In this document: one piece after another, positions 27,864 to 35,555 of the stretch
How positions within the stretch are numbered: position 1 is the first letter of the stretch
Layout of the letters: each line of letters opens with the position of its first letter
NCBI GenBank assembly: GCA_012034805.1
Contig: JAAUOP010000038.1
Coordinates: 1 to 36,966, forward strand
DNA: 36,966 nucleotides
Source: Synechococcales cyanobacterium CRU_2_2
GTDB lineage: Bacteria > Cyanobacteriota > Cyanobacteriia > PCC-9006 > JAAUQQ01
Direction: 5' to 3'
Made by a program: the position numbers and the translations under genes
Notes under the pieces: model-generated
The model's input: only the letters and a program-made list of their open reading frames with translations
What the model was told of the DNA's origin: nothing
Database searches by the model: none

Positions 27864-27942
27864 TCTCCGATCGCCCCACTCACTCGCCACTCCCCAACCC
27901 CCACCGTCTACAAACACCCGCAAACCAGGAAAGCAAACAGAA

Positions 27943-29283
27943 ATGATCATCGTTGATACCGCCCTCAAAGCTCGCGCCGAAGCAGGTAACCCCGTCCGCG
28001 TAGCGATGATTGGCGCAGGCTTTATGGGCCGAGGCGTTGCCAATCAAATCATTAATTCGGTGCCAGGCATGTCCCTGGTGGCGATTTCTAACCGTAACCT
28101 CAGCGGCGCGGAACGGGCCTACACCGAAGCTGGAATCGAAAACTTCCGCGAAGTGATGAGCGTAGCGGATCTCGAAGCCGCGATTCAAAAGGGCGTGCCA
28201 GCGGTGACCGAGGACGGAATGCTGCTGTGCCAAGCGGAGGGCATTGAAGCGGTGATTGATGTGACCGGTGCGATCGAGTTTGGCACCCAGGTGGTGTTGG
28301 AAGCCGTCGCCCACGGCAAGCACATTGTCTCCATGAACGCCGAACTCGATGGCACCATTGGCCCCATCCTCAAAACCTATGCTGATAAAGCGGGCGTCAT
28401 TCTCACCGGCTGCGACGGCGACCAGCCCGGTGTGCAAGCCAATCTCTATCGCTTTGTCAAAAGCATTGGCCTGACGCCCTTAGTCTGCGGCAACATCAAG
28501 GGTCTGCAAGATCCCTACCGCAACCCGACCACCCAGGAAGGCTTTGCCAAGCAGTGGGGCCAAAATCCGTATATGGTGACCAGCTTTGCGGATGGGACTA
28601 AGGTTTCCTTTGAGCAGGCTATCGTCGCGAATATGACCGGCATGACCGTGGCTAAGCGCGGCATGTTAGGCTACGACTTCCGGCTGCACGCCGATGAGCT
28701 GGTCGAAAAATTTAGCCTGGACAACTACACCGGCCATATTGATGATGTCACCGGCATCTATGACGTCGACCAGCTCAAGGAATTGGGCGGCATCGTAGAC
28801 TATGTCGTCGGCCTCAAGCCCGGCCCCGGCATTTATATTTTCGCCACCCACGACGACCCCAAGCAACAGCATTATTTGAACTTGTACAAATTGGGCCAAG
28901 GGCCTTTGTACAGCTTCTATACGCCCTATCATCTCTGCCATTTTGAAGTGCCGTTGTCGGCGGCGCGGGCGGTGTTGTGCAACGACGTGGTGTTGGCCCC
29001 GGCGGGTGCGCCTCGGGTGGATGTGGTGGCGATCGCCAAAAAAGATCTCAAAGCAGGCGAAATGCTCGACGATTTAGGTGGCTATGCAACCTATGGTGAG
29101 TGTGAGACGGCGGAGATTAGTTTGCGCGATCGCCTCCTGCCCATCGGCCTCTCGGAAGGCTGTCGCCTCAAGCGCGACGTGGCCAAGGACACCGCGTTGA
29201 CCTACGACGATGTCGAGCGCCCCGTTGGCCGCCTGTGCGACAAACTGCGGGCAGAACAGGATGCTCATTTCTTTGGGGCTTAA
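27943..29283 (+). CDS. NAD(P)-dependent oxidoreductase with SAF domain (homoserine-dehydrogenase-like)
   Basis: From ATG 27943 the product is 446 residues; upstream codons of the same frame are Pro/Ser-rich filler. The Rossmann fold has VRVAMIGAGFMGRGVANQI (GxGxxG at 24-29). Next come VIDVTGAIEFGTQVVLEAVA, SMNAELDGTIGPIL and LTGCDGDQPGVQANLYRFV. The C-terminal ~90 residues (RVDVVAIAKKDLKAGEMLDD, then GYATYGECETA) form an SAF domain (AFP/sialate-synthase-like). The protein resembles homoserine dehydrogenase in its NAD domain but is not the Thr/Met enzyme. Its place at the end of the rfbF-lhgO-epimerase-RmlC series suggests a redox step on a sugar or hydroxyacid. The actual substrate is unknown. 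Confidence 0.85.
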   Translation: MIIVDTALKARAEAGNPVRVAMIGAGFMGRGVANQIINSVPGMSLVAISNRNLSGAERAYTEAGIENFREVMSVADLEAAIQKGVPAVTEDGMLLCQAEGIEAVIDVTGAIEFGTQVVLEAVAHGKHIVSMNAELDGTIGPILKTYADKAGVILTGCDGDQPGVQANLYRFVKSIGLTPLVCGNIKGLQDPYRNPTTQEGFAKQWGQNPYMVTSFADGTKVSFEQAIVANMTGMTVAKRGMLGYDFRLHADELVEKFSLDNYTGHIDDVTGIYDVDQLKELGGIVDYVVGLKPGPGIYIFATHDDPKQQHYLNLYKLGQGPLYSFYTPYHLCHFEVPLSAARAVLCNDVVLAPAGAPRVDVVAIAKKDLKAGEMLDDLGGYATYGECETAEISLRDRLLPIGLSEGCRLKRDVAKDTALTYDDVERPVGRLCDKLRAEQDAHFFGA

Positions 29284-29850
29284 CCTTTCGTGTGTTCGCT
29301 TGGAGAATTAGCCATGGTCTAGGGGACTACGCACGCCGCGTCCCCCACGGTTGAGCACATGGGTATAGAACATAGTTGTCTTGACATCGGTACTCCTTTC
29401 AGGTGAGGGTAGCTGCAACCCCCTTCACGCCGAGCCTTCAGTGCTTAGAGCAAACTTTACAGACCTGAAGCATCCTGGGCTGTGCAACGACCCTGGGGCA
29501 TGGCTCGCCTACCTTGACGGAACCATCGAAATTCTCATGCCGTATGGGGGCCATCACACGCTTTGCTCGCTCGATCGGAGCGCTGTAGTCAAGACTCATC
29601 GCAGCCTCAACGAATGGCTGGACATCGGCTCAGGCGAGGAGAATCTCTCTGGGAAAAAGATTTTATACCGTTTCGCTATGTAGGCGTAAAGACTGTATGA
29701 GGCAGCGAAATTTGAGTTCAAAGCTGAGTTGATTGTGCAAATATTCATGCATACCCTGCTTAGGACTGAGAAACGCGATCGCAATGCCCTAGCGATCGCA
29801 GCCAAACCCGCTCAATCCACTCCGCTCAACCCACCCACCCAAAATCAAGC
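29284..29850. pseudogene. Gene-poor stretch with a possible degraded Uma2-like fragment
   Basis: About 570 bases lie between two well-supported genes. A + frame at 29381-29683 (TTG start) contains WLAYLDGTIEILMPYGGHHT, which recalls the DGxxExMPxxG segment of Uma2 (DUF820) endonuclease-fold proteins common in cyanobacteria. The rest does not align by eye, and a second fragment (AAKFEFKAELIVQIFMHTLL) lies in another frame near 29700-29760. I read this tentatively as a decayed gene; it may be coincidence. Confidence 0.25.
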
Positions 29851-31092
29851 CTAGCGCCACACCAACAGTGCCGTCTGCATCAGACCGATCACCAGACCCA
29901 AAATGCCGCCCAGATTGACGATCGCCTGCAACTCGCTCTTGACAATGCCCTGGACTGCCGCCTCAAGTTCCTGGGGAGATGTGGCCATCACCCGACTGGT
30001 AATCACCGCATCGATGTCCAAAATCGGGATCGCCTGGGCGACAATTTGTTCTAAGTCTCGCTCCAGATACCGCTCCAAAATCATCGCGAGCTCTTGGCTA
30101 ACAAAGGTCAGCGACGTTTCTAGCACGGGAGAATTGCGCAATCGGTTGAGCACCAACGCCGCAATATTTTCCCAATCTAGGGATTGACTCAGACCTTGGA
30201 GAACCTCCGTGCCCTGCTCGCGCAGATAGTCCCGCACGGTTTGCCGTATGGTTTTGCGCAGCTGACGCACGGTGCTAATGGGCAGGTTTTGCAAGGAAAA
30301 GTTTTGTAGTCCCTCCTGCAGTCGGCTTTCGACATTGAGAACCTCCAGCAACTCGCGAATGACCGCATTGCTCGATTCGCGCTCGTCAAGACAATGCGAT
30401 CGCAACCGCTGCAAGGTATTGCGCAAGCCAAACAAATTGGCCACCACCCAGTAGGTGCCGCTGCTTTTTTCGCGAAAGGCTTCGTCGATGGCTTGGATAT
30501 TGCGATCGGTCAAAAAGTCCACCAGCCCCTGACGAATGACATCGGGAGGAAAAACACCGTTCACCCCCCAATCCACCAACTGCTTTGCCTGGGGCTGGTT
30601 AAGCTGAAATTCCAACAAAACCTGATCAAAAATTTGATTCAGCTGAGGCTCTAAGAAATCTTCCCGGCGCGCCAAAACCCGAATCAGGCGCGGCAAAGAC
30701 TGGCTGAACAGATCGCGCAAAATGCCGGCCAAAATGCCCACGGTTTTTTGACTGTCGTCTTTTTGGACTTGTTCGAGGGCCAGCTCCAGCAACCACAGAA
30801 TTACCTGCTGGAGACGTTCTGTTTGCAACAGCTTGCGGGCGAGGTTTTGCAATTCCTCCGGGGTCAACAGGGAGCCCATGATCGCATTGGCGATGCGCTG
30901 GGCCAGTCGCGCCTGATTTCCCGGAATTAGGCCTGGGGTAAACGGCAACTGCCGTCCGAATAGAAATTTGGCTTGATAGGGACGAAATAGCATTTTGATC
31001 GCTAAGTCGTTCGTGAAATAGCCAATTACACCGCCCGCGAGCGGTGGGGCAATCCAAAGCCACAAATTCTGGGAAGCAATAAGGTCAGCCAC
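29851..31092 (-). CDS. DUF445 family membrane protein
   Basis: The 413-residue product starts at GTG 31092. A hydrophobic N-terminus ([19 protein letters not shown]) and the DUF445 hallmark [17 protein letters not shown] plus [17 protein letters not shown] are clear. A long helical middle region and a C-terminal membrane segment ([17 protein letters not shown]) follow. Function is not established; members are inner-membrane proteins with both ends near the membrane. The start lies inside a 17-bp tandem duplication (31082-31115), so the upstream copy offers a second, out-of-frame GTG. Confidence 0.9.
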   Translation of the reverse strand: MADLIASQNLWLWIAPPLAGGVIGYFTNDLAIKMLFRPYQAKFLFGRQLPFTPGLIPGNQARLAQRIANAIMGSLLTPEELQNLARKLLQTERLQQVILWLLELALEQVQKDDSQKTVGILAGILRDLFSQSLPRLIRVLARREDFLEPQLNQIFDQVLLEFQLNQPQAKQLVDWGVNGVFPPDVIRQGLVDFLTDRNIQAIDEAFREKSSGTYWVVANLFGLRNTLQRLRSHCLDERESSNAVIRELLEVLNVESRLQEGLQNFSLQNLPISTVRQLRKTIRQTVRDYLREQGTEVLQGLSQSLDWENIAALVLNRLRNSPVLETSLTFVSQELAMILERYLERDLEQIVAQAIPILDIDAVITSRVMATSPQELEAAVQGIVKSELQAIVNLGGILGLVIGLMQTALLVWR

Positions 31093-31115
31093 AAACGCAG
31101 GTCAGCCACAAACGC
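31082..31115. repeat. 17-bp perfect tandem duplication over the DUF445 start
   Basis: The unit aggtcagccacaaacgc is present at 31082-31098 and again at 31099-31115. The first copy contains the DUF445 start codon on the - strand. The second copies the start context 17 bases upstream but out of frame. Confidence 0.95.
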
Positions 31116-31195
31116 GGAATGCCGCACAGTATTCTCCCATCATACGCCTTGGGACTGGGAGATGCGGAGAGCGGTCGGGAGAAGCGGGAACTCGG

Positions 31196-31912
31196 CTAGC
31201 GCTTCAGCACCAAAACCCCCATCATGCCAAAGGCGATCGGGTAATGCGTCGCTTGGGTGAAGCCGATCTCCTGGGCGATCGCCACTTGCTCCGGCCCCCT
31301 CGGAAACCGGTCAATGCTGGGGTTAATATAAAGGTACTCATCTCGCATCCCCAGTCGCGTAGCGCAAGGTACTACGAATTGATCAAGATACCAGCGCTGA
31401 AGGCGTCGCAAGGTTTCATTCATGGGATGATTCATGTCCAAAATAGCGGCTTGGGCTCCCGGCTTGAGCACTCGATGCAACTCCCGCAGCGCCTGGGGAA
31501 TATCGACCACATTGCGCAATCCATAGCCCATGGTCGCCGCATCAAAACTCTGGTCCGGGAATTCAAGCCCCAGCACATCCCCCGACTGCCAGACAACCCG
31601 AGGGCGCTCTTCCCCAGTTGCCCCCATCCGGTTTTCCCGCTCCGCTGCGACCACAAGCAGTTCACAGGCAAAATCAACGCCGTAAACCTGGCCCTGGGGG
31701 CCAACCGCTTCTGCTAAAAGCAGGGTAACGTCGCCAGTACCACAGCAGAGATCGAGGACGCGATCGCCCCCCGTCGCTCCTGACCATTTCACCGCCATGC
31801 GTTTCCAAATCTGGTGCCAGCCAAAACTCAGCTGATCGTTGAGCTGGTCATAGACCGGTGCAATCCGGTTGAACAAAGCCTGGATATCTGAAGACGGAGC
31901 CTGGGACGCCAT
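31196..31912 (-). CDS. menG: Demethylmenaquinone/demethylphylloquinone methyltransferase
   Basis: This SAM-dependent methyltransferase does the last step of menaquinone or phylloquinone synthesis (UbiE/MenG family); in cyanobacteria the product is the photosystem I quinone. It has 238 residues, the family length. Motif I, VLDLCCGTGDVTLLLAEAVG, is at residues 52-71. The UbiE signatures MGYGLRNVVDIPQALRELHR and RVLKPGAQAAILDMNHP follow. The N-terminus has FNRIAPVYDQLNDQLSFGWH, the quinone-methyltransferase hallmark. The gene is divergent from ycf46, 72 bases away, and that gap contains a 10-bp tandem duplication (31931-31950). Confidence 0.95.
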   Translation of the reverse strand: MASQAPSSDIQALFNRIAPVYDQLNDQLSFGWHQIWKRMAVKWSGATGGDRVLDLCCGTGDVTLLLAEAVGPQGQVYGVDFACELLVVAAERENRMGATGEERPRVVWQSGDVLGLEFPDQSFDAATMGYGLRNVVDIPQALRELHRVLKPGAQAAILDMNHPMNETLRRLQRWYLDQFVVPCATRLGMRDEYLYINPSIDRFPRGPEQVAIAQEIGFTQATHYPIAFGMMGVLVLKR

Positions 31913-31984
31913 ACGATTTCGCCATACAATTTGAAAGAGCTTGAAAGAGCAATTTGAAGCCCCCTAACGCCAGCCTAGTGTGCC

Positions 31985-33517
31985 ATGCCAACCACCAGCG
32001 TTCACGATCTCAAGACCCTAATTTTGTCTTTCCATGCCGTGATCGCCATAGAAACGCTGGAGGAGCAACGCGTGGCTGACCTGCTGCAAGTCGTCGCGCG
32101 GGAAACGGGCTTGCGGTTTTATGACTGGACGATTACCCAGGGATTGGTGCGGCGACCCGAGGGCCAAGCGGGGGAGGCGATCGCCAATTCCAGCGGCCCC
32201 CTAGAATTGCTGAACAGTATTGCCGCTGGTGCTGGCCAGGGCAATTCTAGTCAGGGCAATTCTAGTCAGGGCAATTCTGGCACAGGAATCTTTCTTCTAA
32301 AAGACTTTGGCAAACATCTCAAGGATCCGACCGTGATCCGAAAACTGCGAGAGCTGAGCCAGCGGTTTTCCCAGACGCCCTCGGCCTTGGTGATTACCGG
32401 CTCCAGTCTGGAGCTATCCGATGAGCTTGAAGCGGTGTATTACACCCTGGAAATGCCGACGCGGGATGAGCTCTATGAGATGTTGCAGGCGGTGGTGCGA
32501 TCGCTCAACACCCAACAAAAAATCAAAATTGACCTCGACGCCCAGGCCCTCGGCGAAATCCTCAAGGCGCTCCAGGGCATGACGCTCAACCAAGCCCGCC
32601 AAATCATCGCCTACGCAGCTCTCACGGACAACCGGCTCTCGCGGGAGGATATTGAAGACATTCAGGCCCGCAAGATTAAATTTTTGCAAGAAGGCGGCCT
32701 GTTGGAATATTATCCGCCCCAGGACAACAGCAGCGAAATCGGCGGTTTTAGCAACCTCAAGGCCTGGGTCAAGCGAGCCCAGGTGGGGTTTAGCGCCGAG
32801 GCCCAGTCACTTAATCTAACGCCGCCCAAGGGGATTTTGATCGTGGGGGTGCAAGGCTGCGGCAAGTCGTTGGCGGCCAAGATCATTGCTCGAGATTGGC
32901 AACTGCCCCTGCTCAAACTCGATGCCGGACGGCTCTACGACAAATATGTTGGTGAATCCGAGAAAAACCTACGGCGTGCCACGGCCATGGCGGCGGCTAT
33001 GGCTCCGGCGGTGCTGTGGCTCGACGAACTCGAAAAAGGCTTTAGCCCGCCTAGCGAGTCGAACGATGGCGGCACGAGCCAGCGTATGTTTGGCACGTTT
33101 CTCACTTGGCTCCAGGAGAAAAAAGAAGCGGTCTTTGTGGTCGCCACGGCCAATGATCTCTCCAAGTTGCCGCCAGAACTGATGCGAAAGGGCCGGTTCG
33201 ACGAAATTTTCTTTGTGGATTTACCCGATGCAGCGGCTCGGAAGGTGATCTTTGAGATTCATCTCGATCGCCGCAAACAGGACTCTAGCCAATTTGATCT
33301 ACAACTTTTGGTCAACCAAAGCGCAGGCTTCAGCGGCGCAGAAATCGAGCAGGCCGTCGTCGCCGCTCTTTACCGCGCCTTGCATCTCAACCTACCGCTC
33401 AACACCGCGATTCTTCAAGAAGAAGTCAACTCGACTGTGCCCCTCTCGGTCTCATGCCGGGAGGACATTGAAGCCCTGCGCGCCTTTGCCCAAGAGCGGT
33501 TTGTCAGCGCAGAGTGA
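31985..33517 (+). CDS. ycf46: Ycf46-type AAA ATPase
   Basis: This 510-residue protein has the size and layout of cyanobacterial/plastid Ycf46. An N-terminal regulatory domain (residues 1-200; LILSFHAVIAIETLEEQRVA) is followed by a AAA core. The core has Walker A GVQGCGKS (~286-293), Walker B VLWLDELEKG (~343-352), sensor-1 VVATANDLSKLPPEL and the RKGRFDEIFFVDLPD box. In cyanobacteria Ycf46 homologues have been linked to regulation of photosynthesis under low inorganic carbon; that is known for the family, not shown here. A 15-bp triplet repeat (32237-32281) inserts N-S-S-Q-G units between residues ~84 and 99. Confidence 0.92.
   Translation: MPTTSVHDLKTLILSFHAVIAIETLEEQRVADLLQVVARETGLRFYDWTITQGLVRRPEGQAGEAIANSSGPLELLNSIAAGAGQGNSSQGNSSQGNSGTGIFLLKDFGKHLKDPTVIRKLRELSQRFSQTPSALVITGSSLELSDELEAVYYTLEMPTRDELYEMLQAVVRSLNTQQKIKIDLDAQALGEILKALQGMTLNQARQIIAYAALTDNRLSREDIEDIQARKIKFLQEGGLLEYYPPQDNSSEIGGFSNLKAWVKRAQVGFSAEAQSLNLTPPKGILIVGVQGCGKSLAAKIIARDWQLPLLKLDAGRLYDKYVGESEKNLRRATAMAAAMAPAVLWLDELEKGFSPPSESNDGGTSQRMFGTFLTWLQEKKEAVFVVATANDLSKLPPELMRKGRFDEIFFVDLPDAAARKVIFEIHLDRRKQDSSQFDLQLLVNQSAGFSGAEIEQAVVAALYRALHLNLPLNTAILQEEVNSTVPLSVSCREDIEALRAFAQERFVSAE
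32237..32281. repeat. 15-bp tandem repeat, 3 copies, in ycf46
   Basis: Units cagggcaattctagt at 32237 and 32252, with a third near-copy at 32267, encode QGNSS repeated. The insertion is in frame and lies in the N-terminal domain before the AAA core. Confidence 0.9.
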
Positions 33518-33600
33518 GGGGGAGAATCGTTCAATAGCCCGAGAACCCATACTCTCCGCTCTCACCACCGTTTTTGCCTCCGCAGATCAGTTCAAGCTGC

Positions 33601-35555
33601 CTAGGGATCAACGCCTTGGGTAAAACGATCGCGAAAGGTCTGCTTCGGCACCCGCAACAGCACATAAGCCCCCGCTTCATCCAGCACTTGATAGGTCTCA
33701 TCCGACCGATGTGCACCCCCGACAAGGCCCAGACGCTCTAGCCAGTCAGGCTGCGTCAAAATCAGAACCGTTTCAGGTTGCGGCTGCTGCAAGCTAAATT
33801 CCTGTAAATGGCGAAAGGCAGAGCGGCTGCGCCGGAAAAACAGCATTGGCATTTGGGTGTAAAACACCACGCTGGGTTTTTCAAAGGCCACCATCATCAG
33901 CTCTTCATTGGGCTGGCGCTGGGCCACCAAGGTTCGCGAAATTTCCCGCAGCGGGGCTTGGCGGTGCTGATCCATCAGCACGGTCGTGGGCGCGAGCACA
34001 AATAGTAAAATTGCCACAAAACCAATTAAATTGACACTCCAGAGCCAGCGCGTTTGGCGACGACGAATCAGCAAGTAGATAGCGATCGCCACCTCCGCAC
34101 ACAGCGCCGCACCCCAAAACAAAACCCCAGACTCCCGCAACGCTAGTGGAAATTCGGGCATGGCCGGATCCTCGATCACCTGAATCCAGCGATAGGACGA
34201 AGCAATGACGATTCCCACGACCGCCACAAATCCAAAGTTGAGCCAGCTGGCAATCGGGAGGCCTTCGGTAGGGCGATCGATTGCAGATTTTTGGGCCGCA
34301 AATAGTTCATCACTCAACAACAAGGCTATGAGGATCGCCGCCGCAGGCATCAGCGGCAGGATGTAGCTCGGAAGCTTGGTCGCGGCGATCGTAAAAAACC
34401 AAACACCCCGATCAGCCACGCCGCCGCAAAAATTGCCAACTGAGCCGATCGCGGTTTGGCCATCCAGAGGCGGCGCTGGCGAAGACGCAGACGGGCGATC
34501 GCCGCTGGCAAAAACAACGACCAAGGGGCAAACCCGACCAGCAGGACTAAAAAGTAAAAATACCAAGGAGCGCCGTGATTATTGACGGTTTGGGTGAAGC
34601 GATCGAAATTGTGGTAGCCAAAAAACGACCGAGTGTAGGCCTCACCATTGGCCCGAATCACCAGCCAATACCAGGGAACCGTGAGCAGCGCCACCAGCGT
34701 CAATCCTCGCCAGGGCTTGAGTTCCAGCAACGTCTGCCAAAATTGACCCACATAGACCAAAAAGCCAAACACAATTATCGCAGGCAGCACAATCCCCACT
34801 GGCCCCTTGGCCAAAATTGCCAACGCCAGACAGCCATAGCTGAGAAAATACCAGCGATCTTGCCGCGAAAATCCCCAGAGCCAATGCGATCGCCTCTCGC
34901 CGGGAGCGTCAGCAGCATAGCCCATAAAAAAAGCCAGCAGCGCCGAGCCAAAGCAACCCGACAAGAGCATATCGGAAACACCAACTCTGGCCCAGGCGAT
35001 CGTTTCCAAATTGAGCGCAGTTAGGGCCGCCCCCAGCAGTGCCGTGAACCAGCGGCTGTGGCGAGGGACTGGCTGGGTGGCCGAGGTGTTGTCTGAAGAA
35101 TTCGCAGGGGAGTTCGTCGTAATCGTTCTGTTAAAAGCGGGAACGCCGTGGCGTTGGAGAACGTAGAGGACAAAGCTGGTGAGGGCGATCGCCGACACCA
35201 CCGACGGCAACCGCACCGACCACTCGTTCACCCCAAAGATTTGGTAAGCGATCGCCATCAGCCAATAGATCAGCGGCGGCTTATCAAACCGCGTCGCCTC
35301 ATTGAAATAGGGGGTCACCCAGTCAGCCCGCACCAACATTTGCCGCGCAGCTTCGGCAAACAGAGGCTCGGTTTCGTCCACGAGGCCAATGCTGCCGAGC
35401 CCGAAGATAAACGCCAACATGGCCAGGAGTAACAGCCAAAGGGCCGCCCCCCGCCATCCTTGTTTGGGGTTAGCTTCCCAGGACTGGAACAGGCGATGGA
35501 GCCAAGATTGGGGCAACTGGCCAGGCCAGGCTCCGAAGGATCGCTCAGCGGTCAT
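33601..35555 (-). pseudogene. ArnT/PMT-like glycosyltransferase family 39, split by a frameshift
   Basis: The N-terminal frame starts at ATG 35555, 11 bases inside the upstream amidase gene. It encodes FIFGLGSIGLVDETEPLFAE (the GT39 D-E catalytic loop), RFDKPPLIYWLMAIAYQIFG and many helices, down to WLIGVFGF. The second frame continues TIAATKLPSYILPLMPAAAI to the stop at 33601. One extra T in the six-T run (A run 34393-34398) joins them as GVFGFFTIAATKLPSYIL, exactly the KLPSY motif context of ArnT-like enzymes. Restored length is about 650 residues. These integral membrane transferases use polyprenyl-phosphate sugars to modify lipid A or surface glycans. In this site the broken run is T TTT TTA, the same heptamer as the HIV-1 gag-pol slippery site. 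Confidence 0.88.
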
